A stretch of 64,000 nt of DNA from Chloroflexi bacterium HGW-Chloroflexi-2 (GTDB taxonomy: Bacteria > Chloroflexota > Anaerolineae > Anaerolineales > Anaerolineaceae): contig PHBY01000003.1 of NCBI GenBank assembly GCA_002840735.1, forward strand, positions 1 through 64,000, in the 5' to 3' direction. The translations under genes were made by a program, and so were the position numbers. The notes beneath the pieces are model-generated. The model did no database searches. It had not been told where the DNA came from and saw nothing but the letters and a program-made list of their open reading frames with translations. Position 1 is the first letter of the stretch; every line of letters starts with the position of its first letter. This document shows, piece by piece, positions 43,445-53,344 of the stretch.

Positions 43445-44023
43445 TTATACTTCAAGAATAATCTTTTTGATAATAAAGTAATAATTATTGTCTTCCTCGA
43501 TTAAATTTACTGTAAAGTTTTTCGTGTCAATCCAGTTTAATACCACCTCTGGTTTTAGAAAATGACTGCGCATGAGTAATAGTTTTTCCATCACAGCAAT
43601 TAGTTTGACAGGAAATTTCCGAATATCTGGTTCTTCTAATATAAATATTCCACCAGGTTTAAGTACATGCAGAATGGATAAAATGGCTTTTTGATGATTT
43701 TCGACATGATGTAACGTATCAACCATGATAATAGCATCAAAAAAATCATTCTCTACAGCTAAATTTTCTACTTTTCCGCAAATTCCGGAAATGTTACCAT
43801 TCTTATTCTTCGATCCTTTGATCATCGCTAACGAAATATCGTAAATCACAATTTTTTCAAAACATTTCGCCATCGCATCAGCAATTCTACCCGTTCCGCC
43901 ACCGACATCCAGAAGCGTTGAGGTTGAACCCAATTCACATATGATTTTTCTCCAGGAGATGTCCTGTTTGGGTTGTATGATGCGATCATATATCCTGGCG
44001 ACTAAACGAAAATCATCTCTCAT
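43445..44023 (-). CDS. UbiE-like SAM-dependent methyltransferase
   Basis: This 192-residue class I methyltransferase has motif I (LLDVGGGTGRIADAM), the beta-2 acidic residue (VIYDIS), and LKPGGIFILEEPD. The start YDRIIQ resembles the UbiE/COQ5 group, which methylate quinones or similar lipids, but the protein is short and the substrate unknown. It is upstream of the SCP2 gene on the same strand, 43 bp away, and the two may share a transcript. Confidence 0.85.
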   Translation of the reverse strand: MRDDFRLVARIYDRIIQPKQDISWRKIICELGSTSTLLDVGGGTGRIADAMAKCFEKIVIYDISLAMIKGSKNKNGNISGICGKVENLAVENDFFDAIIMVDTLHHVENHQKAILSILHVLKPGGIFILEEPDIRKFPVKLIAVMEKLLLMRSHFLKPEVVLNWIDTKNFTVNLIEEDNNYYFIIKKIILEV

Positions 44024-44072
44024 TTTTTCCTCAATTATCTTATCAGATTATATACGAAAAGAATTTTCCCTA

Positions 44073-44101
44073 TTGACAATTTAGATATTATGTTCTATTA
44101 T
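44073..44101 (+). promoter_or_regulatory. Promoter for the membrane protein gene
   Basis: TTGACA (44073-44078) and TATTAT (44096-44101) are 17 bases apart, followed by AAAAGGAG before the ATG at 44138. Confidence 0.75.
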
Positions 44102-44137
44102 ATATATTAGAATTTATTTTCTAAAAAGGAGATTATC

Positions 44138-44896
44138 ATGATTACCACAAACTCATTTACTTCCAACATAAAATCTAATTTGAGCTATTGGTTCGCCAAT
44201 AATCGTCTGTCGATCACAACCTTTATCTTATTAATAGGTCTGATCGCTTTTGAGATGTTTAATTACAGTACCACCGATTATGCGCTGAAAGATCTTTTAG
44301 GAGATTTAAAATTTGCCGGGTTTTATTGGTCAACAATTTTGGCAGTTGCATTCTGTCTGATTGATTTTGCAGGAATTGCCCGCTTGTTTATGCCGGGAAA
44401 TAAATTATCAGACATCAAGGAAGACTGGTTTCTGTTTGGTGCATGGTTTTTAGCTGCAACAATGAATGCAATTCTTACATGGTGGGGCGTATCGATGTCA
44501 ATTGTTAATCACTCTATCATGAGTTCAAAAATTATTGACTCAGAAACCATTCATCTCGTGGTTCCCATATTTGTGTCCATCATGGTGTGGGTAACTAGAA
44601 TCTTGTTGATAGGTAGTCTGACCCTCTCAGACCAAAGAACTACCACTAAAAGTCAGACAAGAGTGGCTCGCCCATCGACTCATACTTCTGTTTCACCTCG
44701 CTATAATTCTTCCGGGTCAACTTTAACTTCCCGCGGTGCATCATTACAATCTAAAGTCCCGGTACAATCAAATCTAAAACAACCACGTTTTTCCAATAGA
44801 CCAGATCCTGAATATGTATCAGATCCAACCAGTTCAATTCAGCAACCTGCTTTTCAGGGTAGAAGCCAAAACAATACGTCAGTAAGAAGATTTTAA
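44138..44896 (+). CDS. Four-helix membrane protein of unknown function
   Basis: I do not recognise this 252-residue protein. Four hydrophobic helices are seen at about residues 22-40, 58-80, 97-118 and 140-163. The last 85 residues are a polar, Ser/Thr/Arg/Gln-rich tail, probably disordered and cytosolic. A strong AAGGAG and a consensus-like promoter precede it, so it is likely to be well expressed. It stands alone; the 3' end slightly overlaps the decayed HAD-like fragment on the other strand. Confidence 0.75.
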   Translation: MITTNSFTSNIKSNLSYWFANNRLSITTFILLIGLIAFEMFNYSTTDYALKDLLGDLKFAGFYWSTILAVAFCLIDFAGIARLFMPGNKLSDIKEDWFLFGAWFLAATMNAILTWWGVSMSIVNHSIMSSKIIDSETIHLVVPIFVSIMVWVTRILLIGSLTLSDQRTTTKSQTRVARPSTHTSVSPRYNSSGSTLTSRGASLQSKVPVQSNLKQPRFSNRPDPEYVSDPTSSIQQPAFQGRSQNNTSVRRF

Positions 44897-45117
44897 ATTT
44901 CTATAGCATCAACACAAGCTGAAAATGCCTCATTTATTGTGGGAAAAATGATGGCATTTTCGGTCATTAATGCTTCTTTTTTGTTCTGTTTTGTTGATAT
45001 ATCATAGGCAATCATGTTAATATCAAAATCATCTTTTTATAATCTTTCACATGCACTTTCCAAAGATTGTATACCAATGATTGAATCTTCAAATATAAAC
45101 ACGTTAATGGGTTGAGT
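44892..45117 (-). pseudogene. Decayed C-terminal fragment of a HAD-like hydrolase
   Basis: The minus strand reads as about 75 codons interrupted by one TAA at 45037-45039. The pieces read VFIFEDSIIGIQSLESACERL, stop, then KDDFDIN, AYDISTKQNKKEAL and IIFPTINEAF. FEDS-x2-GI is the metal-binding region of HAD phosphatases (family IA), and the rest fits the end of such a protein (isolated ISTN-like turn and INEA helix). No start codon or N-terminal half is present, and the KBL terminator abuts it. It is most likely a deletion remnant; a small chance remains that it is a coincidence. Confidence 0.5.
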
Positions 45118-45123
45118 AAATAG

Positions 45124-45161
45124 AGAAAAAATCAGAGCCCCGATTTTCAGGAGCTCTGATT
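45124..45161 (-). terminator. Terminator after the KBL/AONS-family gene
   Basis: AATCAGAGC and GCTCTGATT (minus-strand order) form a 9-bp stem followed by TTTTTT on the minus strand, a few bases past the stop codon at 45167. Confidence 0.8.
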
Positions 45162-45166
45162 AAAAC

Positions 45167-46345
45167 TCAGATCAACCCAACTTGTTTGCCTATCTGGCTA
45201 AATATCTCCAAAACTGTATCCAGTTGCTCATCTGTATGGGTTGCCATATAACTGGTTCTTAATAATTGATGTCCAGGAGATACCGCTGGACTGATAACAG
45301 GATTTACAAACACACCGGCGTCGAATAATAATTTCCAGGTTAAGAATGTCTTTTCATCGGATCCAATCAGTATAGGTATGACAGGTGTTTCTGAATTTCC
45401 AATATCAAAACCTAATTCTTTGAACCCTGTTCGCATCCGTTCACCTATTTTATTAACTCGCTCAATTCTCTCGGGTTCTTCACGCATAACCTGTAAGGAG
45501 GCTAATGCTGCTGCAGCATTTCCCGGGGGGATACTGGCGGAAAAAATGAGCGATCTGGCGAAATGTTTTATGTAATGCACCACATCTGCATCTCCTGCAA
45601 CAAATCCACCAAGGGATGCAAAAGATTTGCTGAATGTAGACATAATCAGATCCACATCTTTTGTGACACCAAAATGATATGAGGTACCATGCCCTCCACC
45701 GGTAACGCCCATGCCATGAGCATCATCCACCATAAACCTTGCTCCGTACTTCTTCGCAAGTGGAACAATCTCTGGTAGAGGTGCTAAATCACCTTCCATG
45801 CTGAACAAACCATCGACGATAATGATCTTTCCCGAATCTTCTGGTAAAGACTTTAATACTCGCTCCAGGTGATTCATATCATTATGGCGATATCGCTCAA
45901 TTTTTCCAAAGCTCAATCGAGCACCATCGACAATCGATGCATGGTCATCTTTATCAAGAACAACAATGTCTTTACTACCTACAATGGCGGATACCGCACC
46001 TAAATTTGTCTGCATTCCTGTGCTAAAAACAAGTGCCGCTTCTTTACCGACCCATTCTGCCAATTCATGTTCTAATTGTTCATGTAATTCTAAAGTACCA
46101 TTTAGGAATCTGGAACCAGTACAACTGGTGCCAAAATGCTCAGTTGCCTTACATGCAGCTTCTTTGACTTTAGGGTGAGTTGTCAGCCCCAAATAATTAT
46201 TGGATCCACACATAATTAGTTTATGGCCTTTATACTCGACGACAGTTCCCTCATTTTCTGTTAATGGAATAAAATAAGGGTAGAAACCCTGTTTTATTGC
46301 TTCTTTTGCGGTTGTGAAAGCAAAACATTTTTCAAAAATATCCAT
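45167..46345 (-). CDS. Glycine C-acetyltransferase / 8-amino-7-oxononanoate synthase family enzyme
   Basis: This 392-residue alpha-oxoamine synthase condenses an amino acid with an acyl-CoA using pyridoxal phosphate. Visible are GSNNYLGLT, the substrate-side [15 protein letters not shown] and the Schiff-base Lys in [12 protein letters not shown]. The family includes 2-amino-3-ketobutyrate ligase (threonine degradation), biotin BioF and serine palmitoyltransferase; neither a threonine dehydrogenase nor bio genes lie near, so I cannot choose. A 20-residue N-terminal extension resembles KBL/SPT-type members. GAGG precedes the start. Confidence 0.9.
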   Translation of the reverse strand: MDIFEKCFAFTTAKEAIKQGFYPYFIPLTENEGTVVEYKGHKLIMCGSNNYLGLTTHPKVKEAACKATEHFGTSCTGSRFLNGTLELHEQLEHELAEWVGKEAALVFSTGMQTNLGAVSAIVGSKDIVVLDKDDHASIVDGARLSFGKIERYRHNDMNHLERVLKSLPEDSGKIIIVDGLFSMEGDLAPLPEIVPLAKKYGARFMVDDAHGMGVTGGGHGTSYHFGVTKDVDLIMSTFSKSFASLGGFVAGDADVVHYIKHFARSLIFSASIPPGNAAAALASLQVMREEPERIERVNKIGERMRTGFKELGFDIGNSETPVIPILIGSDEKTFLTWKLLFDAGVFVNPVISPAVSPGHQLLRTSYMATHTDEQLDTVLEIFSQIGKQVGLI

Positions 46346-46455
46346 AATTTCCTCATATAAAAAATTTAGGTGAATAAAATCAAGAATTACATTATACCTG
46401 ATTAGAAAATTGTATGGTTACATCAAAACTACAGGATTTGGCTTGGGAGACGATG

Positions 46456-47349
46456 ATGAAAGAATATTACGGTGGAATTGAGGCTGGAGGAACAAAATTT
46501 GTCTGTGTAATTGCAAATAATCCCGAGGATATACTTGAGGAAAGTCGATTTTCGACCACCAATCCACAGGAAACGATCGAGAAAACGATTCTTTTTTTTG
46601 AGCAGGCGATTCAAAAACACAAAATAAAATTAAATGCGCTTGGAATCGGGTGTTTTGGCCCTATTGATTTGAATACAAACAGTCCAACTTACGGGTACAT
46701 TACCACTACGCCCAAACCTGGATGGCGCGATATTAATCTACTTCAACCCATCAAAAGCGCTTTGAATATTCCAATTGCTTTCGATACAGATGTAAATGCG
46801 GCAGCCATCGGCGAAGGTAAATGGGGAGCCGCACAAAACCTGGATGATTTTTTGTACTTCACCATTGGCACGGGAATTGGGGGGGGAGCAATCATTAATA
46901 ATAAACCACTGCATGGGCTGATACATCCAGAAATGGGTCATATACGACTGAATCAAGATATATCCAAGGACGCATACACCGGGAAGTGTCCTTTTCACCA
47001 CAATTGTTTTGAAGGTCTTGCCAGTGGACCAGCCATAAAAGGACGCTGGGGAAGCTCTGCTGAGAACCTGGATGATCATCATCCTGCCTGGATTTTGGAA
47101 GCTGATTACATTGCACAGGCAATGAGTACCTACATTTGCTCATTTTCGCCGAAAAAAATTATCCTTGGTGGTGGGGTCATGCAAAAGAAACAATTATTTC
47201 CAATGATTCACAAACAAACACAACAATATTTGAATGGTTATGTTCAATCGGAAATGATATTCGCCCGCATGGATGAGTATATCGTACCACCTGGTTTGGG
47301 AAATCAGTCTGGAATGTTAGGCGCGATTGCATTAGCGCAAAGTATTTAA
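46456..47349 (+). CDS. ROK-family sugar kinase (fructokinase-like)
   Basis: This 297-residue kinase has the ROK fold with ATP site GGIEAGGTKFVC, catalytic Asp in FDTDVNAAAIGE, and the zinc-binding signature H-x-C-x-H-x-C (HIRLNQD, KCPFHHNCFEGLASGP) of bacterial fructokinases and mannokinases such as Bacillus YdhR. Likely reaction: ATP-dependent phosphorylation of fructose. I placed the start at 46456, six bases after GGGAG, rather than at 46414. It converges on the tal-pgi operon with a 13-bp gap, and its product would feed that pathway. Confidence 0.88.
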   Translation: MKEYYGGIEAGGTKFVCVIANNPEDILEESRFSTTNPQETIEKTILFFEQAIQKHKIKLNALGIGCFGPIDLNTNSPTYGYITTTPKPGWRDINLLQPIKSALNIPIAFDTDVNAAAIGEGKWGAAQNLDDFLYFTIGTGIGGGAIINNKPLHGLIHPEMGHIRLNQDISKDAYTGKCPFHHNCFEGLASGPAIKGRWGSSAENLDDHHPAWILEADYIAQAMSTYICSFSPKKIILGGGVMQKKQLFPMIHKQTQQYLNGYVQSEMIFARMDEYIVPPGLGNQSGMLGAIALAQSI

Positions 47350-47362
47350 ATTTTTATGTGGT

Positions 47363-50134
47363 TTATATCAAGAGGTCTTTGATATTTGATTTCTTGAGCT
47401 CAATGCGGATTATTCTTCTATTGCGATTCACTAAAGCTTCATAATCACCTAATGCTTGTGCATGCAATAATTTTCCAAACGATAATCCCATACCAGGAAT
47501 TTCAAAATCCTGATCAGGTGTGTCTACGATTTGAATAAATAATCCATTTTCAGGTCCACCTTTGTGCAATTGACCTGTTGAGTGCAGGAATCTTGGCCCA
47601 AATCCTAACGTGGTGGCATTTTGTGTCCGTATTAATACGGATTGACGAAATGCCTGCAAATCTTTTTCAACTTCCTGAATTCTCGGCAAATAAGCATTGA
47701 TGGCAATGTAATCACCTTCTTTTTGTAGCTTTAGAAAAGTTCCAAGGATCTCATCCAAATTCATATCGCCGAGATCGAGATCCGTTTGATTACTAAAAAT
47801 AGTGGCATTATCGTTGTCCCAAATTGGAACACCAGAATTAAACTTGCCAAAAGTTAAAAATTCATTGATTTTTTGCTTTGTTCGGGTCTTATTATCCTGA
47901 ACATCAGGTTGGTCAAATGCATTTACACCCAGGACCGCACATGCCACAGCTGTGGCAAATTCCCAACGGAAAAATTCCAGTCCTAATTCATAAGGGTCAC
48001 TCAATTCATATGAAATTACCGGATGCCCAGCATTAAGGATTTCATTCATTTTTTGTTCAAAAATTCCATCATTTTTCAGGTAAACAAAAATCCGATCTTT
48101 TGAATAAATGTCAATATTAACAAAAGGTTCAATGTCAATCGGAACAATTCCTTTCCCTAATTTGCCACTCGATTCAGCGATCAATTGTTCCAGCCATGAT
48201 CCAAAAGAACGATACGGTTCTTCGGCGATGATGGTTAATTTGTCAATTCCTTTTTGGGCAGCTTCAGCCAGGATGACACCTAGCCCCAGACCGGGATTTC
48301 TTCCGGCAGCTATGCCTGGTCGACAAGTATATGCAAATTCCCTGGTTTTCTGTAAAAATGTCTCAATCTCAACACCTATCAGTGCAGCAGGTACCAGACC
48401 AAACGCTGTTAATGCTGAAAATCTGCCACCCACACTGGGATCCGCGTAGAAAACCTTTCTGAATTTGAGTTCTTTTGCCTGTCGGGATAAATCAGTTCCT
48501 GGATCCGTGATGGCAACAAAATATTTGCCTGCTTCATCACCTGCAATAAATTGCATTCGGTGATAGAAATATTTGAGGAAAGCCTGCACCTCCGTCGTTC
48601 CACCTGATTTACTGGAAACGATGTAAATCGTTTTTCCATTGGGACTATTTTCTTCAGCAAATTTCACCTGGCGTGGATCAGTTGAATCCAAAATGGATAA
48701 ATTCAACCCTTCCGCATAACCTCTAAAAGACAGACTCAACACTTCAGCAGCTAGGGAAGAACCACCCATTCCTAATAGGAGTACATGCGTAAAACCCTCT
48801 TGAACAATTTCATCGCGAAATTTATTAATTTCATCAATTATGTCCAAAGAAATAAAAGGGGCATCCAGCCACCCAAGTCTGTTTGAAATTTCATTGGATG
48901 CTGAGGGATTTTCATTCCAGACGGAAGCATCCCTTTCATAAATTCGCGAAACGATATGTTTCTTGTCTAAATCAGAAATCCTGTCTTTTATTACATTGCT
49001 TAGACCTGGTAATTTTGTCTGGATGGAGATTTTTCTATTATTGATCGTATCGAGCAAAGATATGAAAGCTTTTTCAAATGAATTTACACCCTCGTTTTCC
49101 AGAGTCTGGGTTACAGCATCCATTTCAATTCCGAGATTATCCAGTGAGGAAAATAGATCTCTGGCATCTTCGATTTTTTTTCGGATTTTTATTTCTGCTT
49201 TTCCATGATCTCTGAAAGCATCCAATGTCTGAGGTGGCATAGTGTTAACTGTATTTTCACCAATTAATTCTTCAACATAAATTACATCGTAATATGCAGG
49301 ATTCTTTGTCGAAGTAGATGCCCATAATGGTCGTTGAATTTTTGCCCCCTTTTGTTTTAAAAGCGTAAATCTTTCAGCAGAAAAAACCTTTTCAAACAAT
49401 TCATAAGCCAGCCTGGAGTTAGCAACGGCAGCTTTTCCTCTTAATTCCAGAAATTGTTTATGGTTTAGCTTTTGATCATTAAGCAGTTTTTCCAAAATTG
49501 TATCCACTTTTGTGTCAACTCTTGATACAAAAAATGACGCTACAGATGCAATATTATTAATGGGAAGATTGTTTTTTACCCGATCTTCGAGACCGGAAAT
49601 ATAAGCTTCCATCACTTCTTCATATCTTGAGACTGAAAAGATTAATGTGATATTGATATTAATTCCTGTAGCAATCGCTTGTCGAATTGCTGGCAAACCT
49701 TCTTTTGTGGCAGGAATTTTGATCATTAAATTTTTACGATTGACCCTGTCCCATAATTCTTTCGCCTGAATGAGTGTTCCTTCAGTGTCATAGGCCAGTT
49801 TTGGGTTTACCTCCAGACTGACATACCCATCACTGCCATTGGTTTCTTGATATAAAGGTAAAAATAGATCGGCTGTTTGCTGAATATCCTCGATGGCGAG
49901 TTGGAAAAAAATATCCTCAGAATTCCAATCAGCCCACGCCATGGGTTGTATAGCTGAGTCATAATCAGTGGATTTAGCAATTGCATTTTGAAAAATCGAA
50001 GGATTGGATGTTACCCCTCGAATTTCACCTGCGACGATCATTCTTTCCATTTCTCCATTTTTTAACAACCTTCTTTCGATATTGTCATACCAAATCGATT
50101 GCCCTAATTGATGCAGCTTATCTATTTCATTCAT
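47363..50134 (-). CDS. Bifunctional transaldolase / glucose-6-phosphate isomerase
   Basis: This 923-residue fusion has an N-terminal transaldolase (about 1-365; SIWYDNIERRLL, GVTSNPSIFQNAI, Schiff-base Lys in LMIKIPATKEG, ARASTSTKNPAY-like WASTSTKNPAY) and a C-terminal glucose-6-phosphate isomerase (about 380-923; LLGMGGSSLAAEV, SSKSGGTTEV, VGGRFSALTAFG). The fusion is known from several phyla including Chloroflexota. It links the pentose phosphate pathway to fructose- and glucose-6-phosphate. It is the last gene after tkt and rpiB, 14 bp downstream of rpiB. Confidence 0.95.
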   Translation of the reverse strand: MNEIDKLHQLGQSIWYDNIERRLLKNGEMERMIVAGEIRGVTSNPSIFQNAIAKSTDYDSAIQPMAWADWNSEDIFFQLAIEDIQQTADLFLPLYQETNGSDGYVSLEVNPKLAYDTEGTLIQAKELWDRVNRKNLMIKIPATKEGLPAIRQAIATGININITLIFSVSRYEEVMEAYISGLEDRVKNNLPINNIASVASFFVSRVDTKVDTILEKLLNDQKLNHKQFLELRGKAAVANSRLAYELFEKVFSAERFTLLKQKGAKIQRPLWASTSTKNPAYYDVIYVEELIGENTVNTMPPQTLDAFRDHGKAEIKIRKKIEDARDLFSSLDNLGIEMDAVTQTLENEGVNSFEKAFISLLDTINNRKISIQTKLPGLSNVIKDRISDLDKKHIVSRIYERDASVWNENPSASNEISNRLGWLDAPFISLDIIDEINKFRDEIVQEGFTHVLLLGMGGSSLAAEVLSLSFRGYAEGLNLSILDSTDPRQVKFAEENSPNGKTIYIVSSKSGGTTEVQAFLKYFYHRMQFIAGDEAGKYFVAITDPGTDLSRQAKELKFRKVFYADPSVGGRFSALTAFGLVPAALIGVEIETFLQKTREFAYTCRPGIAAGRNPGLGLGVILAEAAQKGIDKLTIIAEEPYRSFGSWLEQLIAESSGKLGKGIVPIDIEPFVNIDIYSKDRIFVYLKNDGIFEQKMNEILNAGHPVISYELSDPYELGLEFFRWEFATAVACAVLGVNAFDQPDVQDNKTRTKQKINEFLTFGKFNSGVPIWDNDNATIFSNQTDLDLGDMNLDEILGTFLKLQKEGDYIAINAYLPRIQEVEKDLQAFRQSVLIRTQNATTLGFGPRFLHSTGQLHKGGPENGLFIQIVDTPDQDFEIPGMGLSFGKLLHAQALGDYEALVNRNRRIIRIELKKSNIKDLLI

Positions 50135-50148
50135 AACGATCTCACTTT

Positions 50149-50604
50149 CTATAAATGACCAAATTCTTCAAGTTTTTTTACTTTTCCCATTCGCCGGACA
50201 AATCTTTCATCATGATCCTCTTTAGCTGACAAAAAAGCTTTTGTGAGTTCATCAGCAATCGCAGAACCAATGACACGGGCACCCATACAAAGAACGTTCA
50301 TATGATCATGTTCCACGCCTTGATGTGCCGAATAATGATCATGGCATAAACCTGCGATGATTCCACTCATTTTGTTGGCAGCTACACTTGCGCCTACCCC
50401 TGACCCACAGATGATAATTCCCCGGTCAGCCACTCCTCGTTGGATGCCATCACAAACTCTATAAACGTAATCAGGAAAATCAACACTTATATCACCGTTA
50501 TCAGTTCCAAAATCCACAACTTCATGACCAAGCGAAGTGATAGCTTCGATCACCGTGAATTTTAGAGGGAAACCACCATGATCACATCCCACTGCTATGC
50601 GCAT
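50149..50604 (-). CDS. rpiB: Ribose 5-phosphate isomerase B
   Basis: This 151-residue isomerase interconverts ribose 5-phosphate and ribulose 5-phosphate. It starts with the family motif [11 protein letters not shown] and has the catalytic Cys region [12 protein letters not shown] and [11 protein letters not shown]. The length is standard and GGAG precedes the start. It lies 9 bp after tkt and 14 bp before tal-pgi. Confidence 0.94.
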   Translation of the reverse strand: MRIAVGCDHGGFPLKFTVIEAITSLGHEVVDFGTDNGDISVDFPDYVYRVCDGIQRGVADRGIIICGSGVGASVAANKMSGIIAGLCHDHYSAHQGVEHDHMNVLCMGARVIGSAIADELTKAFLSAKEDHDERFVRRMGKVKKLEEFGHL

Positions 50605-50613
50605 AATATCTCC

Positions 50614-52623
50614 TTAGTCATTCATTTCCAAAGCAATTTTTACGATATTTTCAACCGAGAATCCAAGGTGGGGATAAATCTCTTCAAATTTTCCAGACTC
50701 TCCAAAGCGATTAAGACCAATTATTTTACCTGAATCACCAACCCATCTCTCCCACCCAAAGCCAGAACCGGCCTCAACCGATATCCTGTTTTTCACATCC
50801 GGTGGAAGGACGCTATCTTTGTAGTTTTGATCCTGCTGCTCGAACAAGTACCAGCTTGGCATGGACACTACCCGGACATTCTGGCCTTTCTCCACCAACG
50901 CTTCAGCCGCTTTCACCACCAATGCGATTTCAGACCCGGATGCGATTAATATGAGATCTGGTTTTTCGGACCCATAATCCTTTAGTACGTAAGCACCTCT
51001 AGTTAGACCCTCAGCCGAATTGAAAAATTGTCTATCTAACGTAGGCAGGTTTTGTCTTGATAATGCCATTAGCACTGGTTTGTCATTGGTCTGAATCGCG
51101 ACTTTCCAGGCTACAGCTACTTCGTTAGCGTCCGCAGGTCTGAGATCTACCAATCCAGGCATGGCTCGTAAAGAAGCAAGATGTTCTACTGGTTGATGGG
51201 TTGGGCCATCTTCTCCCACACCAATGGAATCATGCGTGAAAATCCATTTGACCGGGATGTGTGACAACGCAGATAAACGAATGGATGGTCTTACATAATC
51301 CGTAAAGACGAGAAAAGATGCTCCATAAGGGATAAAACCTTTGTGTAAGGCGATTCCATTTAAAATAGCACCCATGGCATGCTCTCGCACACCGAAGTGC
51401 AAGTATCTTCCACCAGGATTGTTAGCTTGAAAATCAGAATCTCCATCTATCCAGGTATTGTTGGAGGGCGTTAGATCGGCAGATCCTCCCACCAGTTCGG
51501 GTAATTTGCTTGCCAGAGCGTTGATCACTTTTCCGGAAGCTACCCTGGAGCCCATTCCTTTTGGATCGGCATTGAATACTGGAAGATCCTCCTGCCAATC
51601 GTCCGGTAATAATCCAGACATTCTTCGAAGAAATTCAGTTGTCATCATTGGATTTTCATTTTTGTATTTTTCTAAAATTTCATCCCAAATTGCTTCCTGC
51701 TTTTCACCAATATCAATGGCTTTTCGATAGAATTGCATCACATCATCCGGTACAAAGAATTTTGGCTCAACAGGCCAATCAGCATTTTGCTTTGCAGCGC
51801 TTAATTCAGCTTCACCAGGTGGTTTACCATGAGCGTCTGCCGTATTTTCCATGGTTGGCAAACCGTACCCGATTTTTGTTCGGCAAATAATTAATGACGG
51901 CCGATCAACTTTTTTTGCTTCGATAATTGCTTGATCAATTTTTTCAACATCATTTCCATCATCCACCTGACTTACATGCCAACCATACGCTTTGAATCGC
52001 ATCGCTCTATCTTCGGTAAATGCCAGATCAGTGGACCCATCGATTGAAATACGGTTGTCATCATAAAGATAAATTAATTTCCCTAATTTCAGATGTCCGG
52101 CAAGTGATGCAGCTTCTGAAGCTACCCCTTCCATCAAGTCACCATCTGTGACAATCGCATATACATAATGGTCAACGAGTTTTTCGAACCCAGGCAAATT
52201 GTATTTGGCGGCTAAATGAGCTTCAGCAATCCCAAATCCAACGCCGTTTGCAAACCCTTGACCCAATGGACCCGTGGTAGTCTCCACACCTGGCGTTACA
52301 CCTGCTTCAGGGTGTCCAGGAGTCATGCTTCCCAGTTGGCGGAAATTTTTTAACTGGTCTAAAGGTAAATCATATCCTGTGAGATACAGAAGCGAATACA
52401 ACAGCATCGAACCATGTCCGCCTGACAATATAAACCTGTCACGATTTACCCAATTTGGATTTTTTGGATTATGTTTCAAATGTTTTGTCCAGATTGTATA
52501 AGCCATCGTCGCTGTTCCCATGGGCAATCCAGGGTGGCCGGAATTAGCTGTTTGTACCCCATCTGCGGAGAGAAAACGAATTGTTTTAATTGCCTGTTGT
52601 TCAAGTTCTGAATTTATTTTCAT
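50614..52623 (-). CDS. tkt: Transketolase
   Basis: This 669-residue thiamine-diphosphate enzyme moves two-carbon units between sugar phosphates. It shows [12 protein letters not shown], the TPP/Mg motif [18 protein letters not shown]...[24 protein letters not shown], and DLRPADANE. Length and domain order are normal. The start at 52623 follows AAGGA; an upstream TTG would put five residues before it. It begins the tkt-rpiB-tal-pgi operon. Confidence 0.96.
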   Translation of the reverse strand: MKINSELEQQAIKTIRFLSADGVQTANSGHPGLPMGTATMAYTIWTKHLKHNPKNPNWVNRDRFILSGGHGSMLLYSLLYLTGYDLPLDQLKNFRQLGSMTPGHPEAGVTPGVETTTGPLGQGFANGVGFGIAEAHLAAKYNLPGFEKLVDHYVYAIVTDGDLMEGVASEAASLAGHLKLGKLIYLYDDNRISIDGSTDLAFTEDRAMRFKAYGWHVSQVDDGNDVEKIDQAIIEAKKVDRPSLIICRTKIGYGLPTMENTADAHGKPPGEAELSAAKQNADWPVEPKFFVPDDVMQFYRKAIDIGEKQEAIWDEILEKYKNENPMMTTEFLRRMSGLLPDDWQEDLPVFNADPKGMGSRVASGKVINALASKLPELVGGSADLTPSNNTWIDGDSDFQANNPGGRYLHFGVREHAMGAILNGIALHKGFIPYGASFLVFTDYVRPSIRLSALSHIPVKWIFTHDSIGVGEDGPTHQPVEHLASLRAMPGLVDLRPADANEVAVAWKVAIQTNDKPVLMALSRQNLPTLDRQFFNSAEGLTRGAYVLKDYGSEKPDLILIASGSEIALVVKAAEALVEKGQNVRVVSMPSWYLFEQQDQNYKDSVLPPDVKNRISVEAGSGFGWERWVGDSGKIIGLNRFGESGKFEEIYPHLGFSVENIVKIALEMND

Positions 52624-52783
52624 GCTGAATTCCTTCAAAAATTTAATATGTTTCCAAAATTTTATTATAACCTCTGTCCATTATGACATTGTTTTTTTAT
52701 GATTAAGTAAGAAATGTTATTCCAACTTTGGTAAAGTAAGGCTTACATTAAACGTGGAATTTGACATATGTGGATATCCGATT

Positions 52784-53344
52784 ATGATTTATGCAATGAA
52801 ATCATTTTTCAATAAAAGCAATTTTTTCTCCCTTGCACTAATACTTTTAACATCAATCTGGGTAATATTTACTGCTGCGACCAATCAAGAAAACGCAGGA
52901 GAAATTTACTCAGCCCCACAAAAAGGGTTTATCGCTCCAGACTTTGTTTTAAACGATTTATCGGGTAAAGAGTATCAATTGTCCAGTTTGCAGGGTAATA
53001 TCATAATCGTCAATGTTTGGGCGAGTTGGTGCAAACCCTGTCAATACGAAATGCCAGCCATGCAAGAGATTTATGAAAAATACAAAGACAGTGGATTAAT
53101 CTTATTGGCAGTCAACAATACATATCAGGATAATGTTTCTGATGTTCTAGAATTTGTCCGTGAAAATAACCTTACTTTTCCTATCCTATTAGATGTGGAG
53201 GGGTTCGTGTCTGACCAATATCAAGTTCAAGCTCTGCCTTCAACTTTCTTCATCGATAAGGCCGGAAAAATATCCGAAATCGTCATCGGTGGCCCGATGT
53301 CTGAGACGTTAATTGAGTCCAAAATTAAGGAATTACAAGAATAA
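52784..53344 (+). CDS. TlpA-like membrane-anchored thioredoxin
   Basis: This 186-residue protein (from the ATG at 52784; 52796 and a GTG at 52754 are alternatives) has an N-terminal membrane anchor (about 12-32) and an extracytoplasmic TlpA/ResA-type thioredoxin domain: FVLNDLSGKEYQLSSLQG, the active-site WASWCKPCQYEMP, and the cis-Pro loop QALPSTFFID. It should act as a thiol-disulfide reductant outside the membrane. Its stop overlaps the start of the Lgt-like gene by one base, so the two are co-translated. The substrate is unknown; no cytochrome c assembly gene is near. Confidence 0.9.
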   Translation: MIYAMKSFFNKSNFFSLALILLTSIWVIFTAATNQENAGEIYSAPQKGFIAPDFVLNDLSGKEYQLSSLQGNIIIVNVWASWCKPCQYEMPAMQEIYEKYKDSGLILLAVNNTYQDNVSDVLEFVRENNLTFPILLDVEGFVSDQYQVQALPSTFFIDKAGKISEIVIGGPMSETLIESKIKELQE

